A DNA stretch of 39,713 nt, from NCBI RefSeq assembly GCF_010685995.1, contig NZ_JAAGWK010000039.1, forward strand, positions 1 to 39,713, in the 5' to 3' direction. A model generated the notes under the pieces. It was not told the origin of the DNA, ran no database searches, and saw only the letters and a program-made list of their open reading frames with translations. This DNA is from Goekera deserti. GTDB taxonomy: Bacteria > Actinomycetota > Actinomycetes > Mycobacteriales > Geodermatophilaceae. The position numbers and the translations under genes were made by a program. Shown in pieces: positions 15,518 through 23,013 of this stretch (its first letter is position 1; the number at the start of each line of letters is the position of its first letter).

Positions 15518-16437
15518 GCTCCCCCCGGCGCACCACCGTCCCCGGCGTCGTCGTCGGCGTCCGGGGTGGGCTCGGCGCCGAACACCGCCTCGTACAGCTC
15601 CCGGACGACGTCCTCGGCCGGCCGGGCGCAGGACTCGTGCAGCCGCACCCGGCCGGACAGCGCCACCTGGGCGGCGTCCAGGCCGGTGTGCCAGTCGGTC
15701 ACCGGGGTCCGCCGGGAGCGGGCCAGCGACACCGTGAGCCGGGTCAGGTCGATCGCGCCGCGCACCGACGACCCGACGCGCACGTCGGGGTGCGCGCGGG
15801 TGCGCCGCACGAGGTCGACCACCTGGGCGCGCCAGTCGGCCGGCACCTCCGGCGCCCGCAGGACGACGATGTCGGCCTCGTCGGCGGCGCTCTGGTAGCC
15901 CATGGTGAGCCGGCAGACCCGGTCGTAGACGGCGGCGGAGATGCGCGCGGTGCCCACGGCGTCGTACGGGTTCATGGCCGCGACCAGCCGGAACCCCGGC
16001 TCGGCGCGCACCCGGCCGAGGCGCGGCACGTGCAGCTCGGCCTCGCTCATCACCGTGATCAGCACGTTCAGCGTCTCCTCGGGGACGCGGTTGACCTCCT
16101 CCACGTACAGCAGCGCGCCGGAGCGCAGCGCCTGCACGAGCGGGCCGTCGACGAACGTGCCGGCGGAGTAGCCGTCGCTGAGCACCTGGGAGGGGTCGAA
16201 GTGGCCGACCAGCCGGCCCGGGGTGAGCTCGGCGTTGCCCTCGACGAAGACGAACGCGGCGGACTGTGCCTCGGCGACCGAGCGCAGCAGCGTCGTCTTG
16301 CCGGTGCCGGGCGGGCCCTCCAGCAGCACGTGCGCGCCGCAGTCGAGGGCCGCCGTCAGCAGCTCGACCTCCCGCTCCCGGCCGACGACGCCGGCACCGC
16401 CCACCGCTGCCGCCGCTGCCGCCAGGATCGACATCAC
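15514..16437 (-). CDS. MoxR-family AAA+ ATPase
   Basis: A 307-aa AAA+ ATPase. VVGREREVELL is the N-terminal element, Walker A is LLEGPPGTGKTTLLRSVAEA, Walker B is ALLYVEEVNRVPEETLNVLI, and sensor 1 is LVAAMNPYDAVGTARIS. The lid region follows, with an acidic, Gly-rich tail. It is distinct from the CoxD-like ATPase at 7832 (different Walker A context and arginine region). It is the first gene of a pair with the VWA protein. GTG 16437/ATG 16434 follow GGGGAGG, which is itself part of a 26-bp perfect palindrome. MoxR-VWA pairs act as metal-insertion or remodelling chaperones. No client enzyme is next to it. Confidence 0.92.
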   Translation of the reverse strand: MMSILAAAAAAVGGAGVVGREREVELLTAALDCGAHVLLEGPPGTGKTTLLRSVAEAQSAAFVFVEGNAELTPGRLVGHFDPSQVLSDGYSAGTFVDGPLVQALRSGALLYVEEVNRVPEETLNVLITVMSEAELHVPRLGRVRAEPGFRLVAAMNPYDAVGTARISAAVYDRVCRLTMGYQSAADEADIVVLRAPEVPADWRAQVVDLVRRTRAHPDVRVGSSVRGAIDLTRLTVSLARSRRTPVTDWHTGLDAAQVALSGRVRLHESCARPAEDVVRELYEAVFGAEPTPDADDDAGDGGAPGGA

Positions 16438-16440
16438 CTC

Positions 16441-16466
16441 CCCGCCACGATGGCCATCGTGGCGGG
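16441..16466. promoter_or_regulatory. 26-bp perfect palindrome at the moxR ribosome site
   Basis: CCCGCCACGATGG directly abuts its own complement CCATCGTGGCGGG with no spacer. It starts 4 bases from the GTG of the MoxR gene and overlaps its Shine-Dalgarno GGGGAGG. It could be an operator for a dimeric repressor or an mRNA hairpin hiding the ribosome site. The choice is open. Confidence 0.6.
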
Positions 16467-16709
16467 ACGAGGGGCGGTCACGCGCGGTCCAGCCGTGGTG
16501 GTCACGGGTCCCTCCTCGTCGAGATCGGACGCCGGCTCACCCGGGGGACGCATGCGCACGGGTCCGTCACGGTAGGGCGGGCCGCACGTGATGGGAAGCG
16601 TCCTGCAACGTCCGCGCTACGTCCACCGCGCGGGCGACCGGGCGGTCCGGGCGCGGGGTCCGTAGCGTCGTCCCGGCCGTGGTGGACGCCGGGGCGGGAG
16701 AGGTGGCAC

Positions 16710-18035
16710 ATGCCGGACTGGGTCGAGCACGTCGTGTGGTGGCAGCTGCAGCCGCTGCAGTTCACCGGTGCGCCGCCCGCCGCGGACGGCGAGCTGGTGC
16801 ACCGGCTGCGGCACGTCGAGGGCTGGCTGGACCACGTCGTCGAGCTGGGCTGCTCGGGGATCGCACTCGGGCCGGTGTTCGCGTCGGAGACCCACGGCTA
16901 CGACACCGTCGACCACCTGCGCGTCGACCCGCGGCTGGGTGACGGCGACGACCTCGACGCCCTGCTGCGGGCCGCCCACGACCGCGGGCTGCGGGTGCTG
17001 ATGGACGGCGTCTTCCACCACGTCGGCCGTTCCCACCCCGCGTTCGCCGCCGTCCTGGAGCAGGGGCCGGGCGCGCCGACCGCGTCGTGGTTCCGGCTGC
17101 GCTGGCCGGCGGGGGAGTGGCGGCCGGGGGTGCAGCCGGACGCCGACGTGTTCGAGGGGCACGGCGCGCTGGTGGCCCTGGACCACGGGCAGCCCGCGGT
17201 CGTCGACCACGTGGCGCAGGTGATGACGCACTGGCTGGACCGGGGTGCCGACGGCTGGCGGCTGGACGCGGCGTACGCCGTCCCGACGTCGTTCTGGGCG
17301 CAGGTGCTGCCCCGGGTACGGGCGGCGCACCCGGAGGCGTACGTGGTGGGGGAGGTGATCCACGGCGACTACGCCCGGATCGTGGCGGAGTCGGGGATGG
17401 ACGCGGTCACGCAGTACGAGCTGTGGAAGGCGGTGTGGAGCTCGCTGGAGCAGGCGAACCTGTTCGAGCTGGCGCACGCGCTGGACCGGCACGACGGGTT
17501 CCTGGGGTCGTTCGTGCCGCTGACCTTCGTCGGCAACCACGACGTCACCCGGATCGCCAGCCGGCTGGACGACCTGGGCCGGCTGCCGCACGCCGTCGTC
17601 GTGCTGTTCACCACCGGCGGTACGCCGTCGGTCTACGCCGGTGACGAGCAGGCCTTCCGCGGCGTCAAGGAGGACCGGGCCGGCGGGGACGACGCGGTGC
17701 GGCCCGCGTTCCCGGCGGGTCCCGCGGAGCTGTCGCCGCTGGGCGCGGGCACCCAGGCGCTGCACCAGGAGCTGATCGGCCTGCGCCGCCGGCACCCCTG
17801 GCTGCACCGCGCCCGCACCAGCCGGGTGCACCTGACGAACACCCGGTTCGTCTACGAGGCGGCCGCCGACGGGCAGCGGCTGCTGGTCGCGTTGTCCCTG
17901 GACGAGTCACCCGCCGTGCTGCCGGCCGCCGGCGCGACCGCGGTGCTGGCCGGTGTCGGGACGCTGCGGGACGCCGGCACCGGTCGCGCGGCGGTGGAGC
18001 TGCCGGCGCGGGGTTGGGCGGTGCTGGGGGTCTGA
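16710..18035 (+). CDS. Glycoside hydrolase family 13 (alpha-amylase family) enzyme
   Basis: A 441-aa alpha-glucan-active enzyme with a (beta/alpha)8 barrel. The four GH13 regions are visible: LMDGVFHHVG (region I), GWRLDAAYAVP with nucleophile Asp186 (II), VVGEVIHGDY with acid/base Glu215 (III), and FVGNHDVTRI with Asp278 (IV). A short C-terminal beta domain ends the protein. No signal peptide is present, so it is probably cytosolic and acts on trehalose, maltose or glycogen-derived glucans. It is shorter than typical trehalose synthases or maltogenic amylases. ATG 16710 follows GGGAGAGG (16696-16703). It is a single gene; the 272 bases upstream hold the palindrome and the divergent promoters. 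Confidence 0.9.
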   Translation: MPDWVEHVVWWQLQPLQFTGAPPAADGELVHRLRHVEGWLDHVVELGCSGIALGPVFASETHGYDTVDHLRVDPRLGDGDDLDALLRAAHDRGLRVLMDGVFHHVGRSHPAFAAVLEQGPGAPTASWFRLRWPAGEWRPGVQPDADVFEGHGALVALDHGQPAVVDHVAQVMTHWLDRGADGWRLDAAYAVPTSFWAQVLPRVRAAHPEAYVVGEVIHGDYARIVAESGMDAVTQYELWKAVWSSLEQANLFELAHALDRHDGFLGSFVPLTFVGNHDVTRIASRLDDLGRLPHAVVVLFTTGGTPSVYAGDEQAFRGVKEDRAGGDDAVRPAFPAGPAELSPLGAGTQALHQELIGLRRRHPWLHRARTSRVHLTNTRFVYEAAADGQRLLVALSLDESPAVLPAAGATAVLAGVGTLRDAGTGRAAVELPARGWAVLGV

Positions 18036-18069
18036 GGTCCTGCTGGTCAGGGGTCTTAGGTGTTCCTGG

Positions 18070-18630
18070 TCAGGGGGCAGGGGCCTGCACCAGCACACCA
18101 CCCAGGGCCATGGCGACCTGCCGGCAGAGTTCCGGACTGGCACTGGCGTCCACCGACCATGCGGCAGCGTCGCGACCGGAGACGAGGCACGGGTCCGGGT
18201 CGTCCAGCCGGGCGGCCACCTCGTCGTCCCGGACCTCGGCCGACGGCCAGATGCTGATCATCGCGGTCCTGCCGTCCTGGGTGGTGCACAGCGCCTGCTC
18301 GAGGGCGGGCGGTGCGTCCTGTTCGTCGAACGAGGGGCACTGCACGCCGCGTTGCGCCAGGTCGCCGTTCACGGCGTTGATGCCGGCGGGAACGGCGTAG
18401 GACTGCGTCCCGTCCAGCGATGGGATCTCGGACTGGCTGGCAGGGATGTAGGCGGCGTCGTTGTGGTCGGGTGTCTGTTCGCTGCAGCCGGCGGTCGACA
18501 CGGCGACGGCCGCCATGGAGAGGAGCAGGGCGCCGCGAGTCCGGCGACTGCTCCGCTCGGGTGGCCCATGGTGGTGCCGCCGGACGACGTTCGGGTCGGT
18601 GGGAACGGGGCGTGCGCTCGCGGCGGTCAC
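18070..18630 (-). CDS. Putative secreted lipoprotein
   Basis: A 186-aa protein. After a basic N-region (RSSRRTR) comes a hydrophobic stretch (ALLLSMAAVAV) and a lipobox-like STAGC, with Cys49 counted from GTG 18630. The mature part has four further cysteines (VQCPSF, ALCTTQ, DPCLVS, ELCRQV), suggesting two disulfides and an extracytoplasmic site. No known domain is recognised; the pattern AVPAGINAVNGDLAQRGVQC and a DDEVAARLDDPDPCLV tail are reminiscent of DUF3558-type actinobacterial lipoproteins, but this is weak. The start is uncertain: GTG 18630 has no clear ribosome site and the frame is open to 18804. It converges with the GH13 gene. Confidence 0.7.
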   Translation of the reverse strand: MTAASARPVPTDPNVVRRHHHGPPERSSRRTRGALLLSMAAVAVSTAGCSEQTPDHNDAAYIPASQSEIPSLDGTQSYAVPAGINAVNGDLAQRGVQCPSFDEQDAPPALEQALCTTQDGRTAMISIWPSAEVRDDEVAARLDDPDPCLVSGRDAAAWSVDASASPELCRQVAMALGGVLVQAPAP

Positions 18631-18828
18631 GGCACTCCGATCGGGGCACACGGCACTGACGGCTCTCGCGCGCTCGTCGCGCGCACGTGAGTGGAGGATC
18701 CTCGCTGCCGTGACGTCGGCGCCAGCCCACAGCTGATCGGGGGACATGTGGCAAGCGGTGTCCCGACCTGTGGCCGACGTCAGGGCGCGCAGCGCGGTGG
18801 CCATGGACCACCGCGCTCCGGTGAGCGG

Positions 18829-20046
18829 TCAGGTGACGGGCGGTCCGATGTGGATCTCGGTGCCGTCGGGGCGGTAGGTGTGCCATCGGTGGCCGGGTGG
18901 TGCGGTGTCGTCGCGGTGGATGCGGTAGCCGTGGTGGACCTGGGCGTGGTGGCGTTCGCAGAGCAGGGCGGAGTTGTCCAGGGATGTCTCGCCGTCGTGG
19001 AGTGCCCACTCCAGGAGGTGGTGGACCTCGCACCAGTGGGTGGGTGCGGTGCAGCCGGCGAAGATGCAGTGCTGGTCGCGGTGTTCGACGGCGCGGCGGA
19101 TGTGTGGCGGGACGATGCGGTGGGTGCGGCCCACGTCCAGGGGGAGCCCGTCGGGGCTGAGGACGATGCGGGTGATCTGTGCGTCGCAGGCGAGCCAGCG
19201 GGCGCGGGCGGCGGAGATGACGGCGCCGAAGCCGGTGCGGGCGGCGCCATGGCCGGTGGTGGGCTCGACGAGGTCGTCGAGGTCGATGGTGACCACGACC
19301 TGCGGTTTGTGGGAGCGCAGCACCGGCAGGTGCCCGGATGCGAGTTGGTTGTCGGCGAGCTGGACGAGGGCGTCGCCCTGCTGCTGGGAGCGGGTGCGGG
19401 TGTCCCCGGCGGGCCGGTTGGCCTGCTGGATGGACTCCAGGGCGGCTTTGACCTTCTCGCCGCCGACCGCATCTAACTCGAACCGGCCCGACACGCTGCC
19501 GTCGCCGTGGGTGGACATCGACAGGCGGCGGCCGTCTGTGGGGTCGGGTTCGGGTCCGTCGGGGTCCAGAGCGTGGGTGAAGGCGGTGACCGCGGTGGTC
19601 AGCACGTCGTGGGGGCGGGTGGCGGCGATGACTGCCCAGGCCTGGTCGAAGGGGCCCATGTCGATGTGCTGCTCGGCGGCGCGGGTGAGGCGGGCCGGGG
19701 TCACGGTGTCGGCGATGACGGTGACCTGGGCTGCGGTGACGTGCCCGTCGGCGTAGGCGGCGGCGACGGCTGGCAGGTGGTCCAGGGCCCGCCCGGCCTT
19801 GACCAGGCTCGAGGCGGCAGCCGTCGAGTAGTGGGCGTGTCCGCGCAGCCACGAGGCCATGGTCCGCATCCCGTCGTACTGGGCGGCCCCGGTGGCGTCG
19901 GCGTGGTGGACGGTGCGGGTGAGTTCGGCGCCGACCCGGTTGAGCAGCTGCACCAACTCCGTGCAGCGTTCCAGGACCGCACCGTCGGTGAGCTCGTGCA
20001 GGTCGTCGGTGGTCAGGGCGTCGATGGCGGACCGGATCTCGCTCAC
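18829..20046 (-). CDS. DUF222/HNH endonuclease (13E12-repeat type)
   Basis: A 405-aa protein with the DUF222 domain (about 30-320; TELVQLLNRVGAELTRTVH, then WLRGHAHYSTAAASSLVKAG) followed by a C-terminal HNH nuclease domain with CIFAGCTAPTHWCEVHHLL, ending in LDNSALLCERHHAQVHHGY. The pairs of cysteines and the HH/H residues form the metal site and catalytic core. This family occurs in multiple copies in actinobacteria (13E12 repeats in mycobacteria), where members can be mobile and DNA-damage induced. GTG 20046 follows GGGGAGG. A near-perfect actinobacterial SOS box lies just upstream. The cellular target of the nuclease is unknown. Confidence 0.93.
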   Translation of the reverse strand: MSEIRSAIDALTTDDLHELTDGAVLERCTELVQLLNRVGAELTRTVHHADATGAAQYDGMRTMASWLRGHAHYSTAAASSLVKAGRALDHLPAVAAAYADGHVTAAQVTVIADTVTPARLTRAAEQHIDMGPFDQAWAVIAATRPHDVLTTAVTAFTHALDPDGPEPDPTDGRRLSMSTHGDGSVSGRFELDAVGGEKVKAALESIQQANRPAGDTRTRSQQQGDALVQLADNQLASGHLPVLRSHKPQVVVTIDLDDLVEPTTGHGAARTGFGAVISAARARWLACDAQITRIVLSPDGLPLDVGRTHRIVPPHIRRAVEHRDQHCIFAGCTAPTHWCEVHHLLEWALHDGETSLDNSALLCERHHAQVHHGYRIHRDDTAPPGHRWHTYRPDGTEIHIGPPVT

Positions 20047-20062
20047 GACACCTCCCCATGTG

Positions 20063-20085
20063 TTCGAACTGGTGTTCGAATTCTA
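20063..20085 (-). promoter_or_regulatory. SOS (LexA) box and -10 region of the HNH gene
   Basis: TCGAAC-TGGT-GTTCGA at 20064-20079 matches the actinobacterial LexA consensus TCGAAC-N4-GTTCGA at all positions, and the symmetry extends one base on each side (20063-20080). Reading toward the HNH gene, a TAGAAT -10-like hexamer (20085-20080) directly abuts it, so LexA would cover the start of transcription. The distance to the GTG is 17 bases. Confidence 0.85.
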
Positions 20086-20103
20086 GCGCACTCGACGCCA
20101 TGT

Positions 20104-20314
20104 GGCCAGGTGAATGCCCAGCTCAGAGCCGGGTCTTCTCCGGGATTGGCCCAGAGAGACATGGGGAGGTTCGCCGCCGAGCCCAGGACGCCGGCCCGCC
20201 CCCGGACGAGGACCCGGCCGGCCGGCGCGCCCGTGACCTGAGCCCGAAGACGCCAAGGTGCTCGCGGCCCGGGGGTGGAGCCGAGGACGCCGGCCCGCCC
20301 CGTGATAGGCGATC
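20104..20314. other. Intergenic stretch with 18-bp direct repeats and a PASTA-gene-like remnant
   Basis: AGGACGCCGGCCCGCCCC occurs at 20185-20202 and 20284-20301. On the minus strand the stretch near 20200-20240 reads GAPAGRVLVRGRAG, parallel to the end of the neighbouring PASTA-like protein (GVPTGRVVIQARPRG). This suggests a decayed partial duplication of that gene. No intact gene is visible. Confidence 0.5.
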
Positions 20315-20548
20315 TCAGCGCTGAGCCGGGCCACGCGGCCGCGCCTGGATGACGACCCGGCCGGTTGGCACGCCGCGGCCCGGCGCTGGGTCCTGCTCCG
20401 TCACGCGCCACGGCTGACCGTTCCCCCACCAGGACGACGTCCAGCCCTCGTCCCGGACGTCGATCTCCAGTCCCCGCTCCCAGCAGCGCCGGGCAGCGTC
20501 GTCGGGGTGGAGCCCGACGACGTCGGGTGCCAGTGGGTCGTCGGTCAC
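20315..20548 (-). CDS. Small PASTA-like protein
   Basis: A 77-aa protein resembling a single PASTA domain without a membrane anchor: PDVVGLHPDDAARRCWERGL, then a short beta hairpin, and the closing EQDPAPGRGVPTGRVVIQ, the usual PASTA ending. PASTA domains bind peptidoglycan or beta-lactams when extracellular, but this one has no signal peptide, so it is probably cytosolic and its ligand is unknown. It starts at GTG 20548, 16 bases after the dapA stop, in the same direction, so it is probably cotranscribed with dapA. Confidence 0.75.
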   Translation of the reverse strand: MTDDPLAPDVVGLHPDDAARRCWERGLEIDVRDEGWTSSWWGNGQPWRVTEQDPAPGRGVPTGRVVIQARPRGPAQR

Positions 20549-20564
20549 GGGGCGCCCGCCCTGG

Positions 20565-21464
20565 TCAGCCCGCGAGCAGCCCGGCGGCCACGAGCCCGGC
20601 GCGCACCTCGCGCACCTCGTCGTCGTCCGCGGCGGCCTGGGGCAGGCGCATGGTGGCGCTCGGCAGCAGGCCGAGCAGGGACAGGCAGAGCTTGGAGCGC
20701 AGCGCGCCGTTGCCGCTGCCGTTGACCAGGTCGACGGCCGGCAGGGCGGCGAGGAAGGCGGCCCGCGCGGCGGCGGGGTCGCCGGCCTCGAACGCGGTGA
20801 TCACCTGGGCGAGCTGGTCGCCGACCAGGTGGGCGGCCATGCTGACCAGCCCGACGGCGCCGACGGACAGGAACGGCAGCAGCAGGCCGTCGTCGCCGCT
20901 GTACCAGTCCAGGCCGGTCTCGGCGATCAGCCGGGTGGCGGTCTGCAGGTCACCGGCGGCGTCCTTGACCGCCACGACCCGCGGGTGCTCGGCCAGCCGG
21001 GCGACGGTGTCCGGGGCGTACCGGAGCCCGGACCGCGCCGGCACGTCGTAGAGCATCACCGGCAGCCCGGTCGAGTCGGCCACCGCGACGGTGTGCTGGA
21101 ACACGCCCTCCTGGGAGGGTCGCGAGTAGTACGGCGTGACCACCAGCAGCCCGTGCGCGCCGGCCTTCTCCGCGTGCTCGGCCATCCGCACGGCGTGCTG
21201 GGTGTCGTTCGAGCCGGCACCGGCGAGCACCACCGCCCGGTCGCCGACGGCGTCGACGACGGTGCGCACCAGGTCGGCCTTCTCCTGCGCGTGCGTCGTG
21301 GGCGCCTCACCGGTGGTGCCGTTGACCACCAGGCCGTCGTTGCCGTGGTCGACCAGGTGCACGGCCAGCTCGGCCGCGGCGTCCAGGTCCAGCGAGCCGT
21401 CGGCCCGCATCGGCGTCACCATCGCGGTCAGCAGGGACCCGAACGGGCGAGAGGAGTCGCTCAC
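20565..21464 (-). CDS. dapA: 4-hydroxy-tetrahydrodipicolinate synthase family protein
   Basis: A 299-aa TIM-barrel class I aldolase that condenses aspartate semialdehyde with pyruvate at the entry to lysine and diaminopimelate synthesis. The Thr pair of NGTTGEAPT (50-51), Tyr139 in VMLYDVPARSG and the Schiff-base Lys167 in VVAVKDAAGD are all present. Length and motif order match DapA. A related pyruvate aldolase of the same family cannot be fully excluded, as the usual neighbours (dapB, ribonuclease J) are absent. GTG 21464 directly follows a 22-bp perfect palindrome, and no good ribosome site is visible. It is followed by the PASTA-like gene. Confidence 0.9.
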   Translation of the reverse strand: MSDSSRPFGSLLTAMVTPMRADGSLDLDAAAELAVHLVDHGNDGLVVNGTTGEAPTTHAQEKADLVRTVVDAVGDRAVVLAGAGSNDTQHAVRMAEHAEKAGAHGLLVVTPYYSRPSQEGVFQHTVAVADSTGLPVMLYDVPARSGLRYAPDTVARLAEHPRVVAVKDAAGDLQTATRLIAETGLDWYSGDDGLLLPFLSVGAVGLVSMAAHLVGDQLAQVITAFEAGDPAAARAAFLAALPAVDLVNGSGNGALRSKLCLSLLGLLPSATMRLPQAAADDDEVREVRAGLVAAGLLAG

Positions 21465-21486
21465 GCGCTGAGGCTAGCCTCAGCGC
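21465..21486. promoter_or_regulatory. 22-bp perfect palindrome between SRPBCC and dapA genes
   Basis: GCGCTGAGGCT and AGCCTCAGCGC pair with no spacer, and the last base touches the dapA start codon. The SRPBCC stop is 3 bases away on the other side. It may be a terminator of the upstream gene, an operator, or a translational hairpin for dapA. Confidence 0.55.
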
Positions 21487-21489
21487 AGC

Positions 21490-21951
21490 TCAGGCCTCGG
21501 CGATCCGCTTGACCGCGTCGAGCGTGGCCGGGATGCCCTCGTGCGCCGCGCGGGTGCGCTCGGCCACCTGCTGCGGGGCCTGGTCGCCGTAGCGCTCGAC
21601 GAAGAACTCCTGGCCGCGGGTGAGGAACTCCCACGTCTCGGTCAGCAGGGTGCCGCCGTCGGCCGGCTCCATCAGGAAGCCCCAGCGCACCAGCGTGCCG
21701 CCCACCACCCAGGCGAACTCCCGGCCGCGGTCGGCGACCACCACCTGGCTGCGGGTGTCCCAGCTGCGCTCCGGCGTCTCGTTGTGGCCGGTGAACCAGT
21801 CGCCGACCGCACCGCCCGCGCCGTCCTCCCACCGGCACTCGCGGCAGATCGGGCTCCACTCACCGGTGCGGGTCACGTCGGACACCAGGTCGTACACCGC
21901 CTCCGGCGACGCGTGGACAACGACGGACGCGCGGTGGGTGAGGCTCTCCAT
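21490..21951 (-). CDS. SRPBCC (START-like) family protein
   Basis: A 153-aa protein with a polyketide cyclase/dehydrase-like fold. The start SVVVHASPEAVYDLVSDVTR is the classic first strand and helix; GEWSPICRECRWEDGAGGAV, FAWVVGGTLVRWGF and a long C-terminal helix (RTRAAHEGIPATLDAVKRIA) complete the helix-grip fold with a hydrophobic pocket. Such proteins bind lipids or act on small hydrophobic ligands. The ligand is unknown. ATG 21951 has only a weak ribosome site. It lies 25 bases upstream of dapA in the same direction, but a strong palindrome separates them. Confidence 0.9.
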   Translation of the reverse strand: MESLTHRASVVVHASPEAVYDLVSDVTRTGEWSPICRECRWEDGAGGAVGDWFTGHNETPERSWDTRSQVVVADRGREFAWVVGGTLVRWGFLMEPADGGTLLTETWEFLTRGQEFFVERYGDQAPQQVAERTRAAHEGIPATLDAVKRIAEA

Positions 21952-22361
21952 GCCGCCAGTCTGCGCCGCCGTGCGCCCGGCGCGGTCACCCGATCGTGGG
22001 CTCCGGGCGCCGACCCGGGGCAGCGGGTCGCGCACCGTCTCGCACAACCGCGCCTGGACCCTGTCCGTGACCCGAGGGGGGCTTTTGGCCACCCTGAGGC
22101 ACTGGCCGGCGATCGGCCGGGAGCCAGGCGCTTGTGGCCGGCTGCGGGCCAACGCGACCCCCTTCGTCCCGTGCCTCCGAGTCGCGGCTCGGTCGCAGTG
22201 GCCCGGAAGCGGCCACATCGGGGCGCATATGGCCGGTTGCGGGTCGATGTCCCTACGCACCCACGCCTGCTGTGTTCCCAAGGACCTGTCAGACCCCCGT
22301 GGCCATGACGCGGTGCTGCCCGCACGACGGTGACCGCCCCCACCGTGCCGCTGACCGCCCG
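21952..22361. other. 410-bp non-coding stretch with repeated TGGCC motifs
   Basis: No frame here resembles a protein. A 14-mer TGGCCGG(C/T)TGCGGG occurs twice in direct orientation (22135-22148 and 22230-22243), and further TTGGCCAC, CTGGCCGG and GCGGCCAC motifs lie between them, partly as inverted pairs. The base composition is less extreme (GGGGGGCTTTTGGCC). It could hold a regulatory RNA or the remains of a repeat. It lies between the tails/starts of minus-strand genes (SRPBCC start on the left, mftR end on the right). Confidence 0.5.
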
Positions 22362-22970
22362 TCAGCCGGGCGGGCCCTCCAGCGCCGGGAAACCGCCCGC
22401 CAGCTCGTCGAAGGCCTCGTGCAGGGCGACGGCGAGGGACACCGTCTCGTCGGCCAGCCAGGTCTGGAACGCGGTGGTGGCGGCGGCACGGGTGGTCGCG
22501 GCGACCAGCCTCGGCACCAGCGACCCGGCAGCGGCGCCGGTCCGGCGGGCCACGTGTTCGGCCACGACCCGGTCGACGTCGGCGTAGCGGGTCTGCGAGT
22601 GCGCCAGCAGGGCCGGCTCGGTGAGGATCAGCCGCATCCGCTGGCGCAGCAGCGGCAGCTCGTCCTCGGCGTAGTCGTTGACCTGCACGTAGGCCGCGCA
22701 GATGGAGGCCAGCACGTGCTGGTCGCCGTCCCCGGCGGTGAGCAGCTCGTCCAGCCGGACGACGTGGGCGTGGAAGTCGCCCCACACCGCGTCGGCCTTG
22801 GTGGGGAAGTGCCGGAAGAAGGTGCGCCGGCTGATCCCGGCCGCGTCGGCGACCTCGTCGCTGGTCACCTGCTCGTACCCGTCCCGGCTGAACAGCTCCA
22901 GCGCGGCCCGCTCGACCCGGGCGCGGGTGTCCCCACGACCGTCGGTCACCACCTCGGTCATGGCCGCCAT
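22362..22970 (-). CDS. mftR: Mycofactocin system transcriptional regulator MftR (TetR family)
   Basis: A 202-aa TetR repressor. The N-terminal helix-turn-helix reads RVERAALELFSRDGYEQVTS, then DEVADAAGISRRTFFRHFPT. The C-terminal ligand-binding domain (about 65-200) includes LRQRMRLILTEPALLAHSQ and AFQTWLADETVSLAVALHEA. Its divergent position directly next to mftA identifies it as MftR, which in mycobacteria responds to acyl-CoA and controls the mft cluster. The start may be ATG 22970 or ATG 22961. The 114-bp shared region with mftA carries a perfect 17-bp palindrome, the likely operator. Confidence 0.93.
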   Translation of the reverse strand: MAAMTEVVTDGRGDTRARVERAALELFSRDGYEQVTSDEVADAAGISRRTFFRHFPTKADAVWGDFHAHVVRLDELLTAGDGDQHVLASICAAYVQVNDYAEDELPLLRQRMRLILTEPALLAHSQTRYADVDRVVAEHVARRTGAAAGSLVPRLVAATTRAAATTAFQTWLADETVSLAVALHEAFDELAGGFPALEGPPG

Positions 22971-23013
22971 CGTCCACCCGGCGGCCCGGCACCCGGCGTG
23001 TCGCCGCCCGGCC

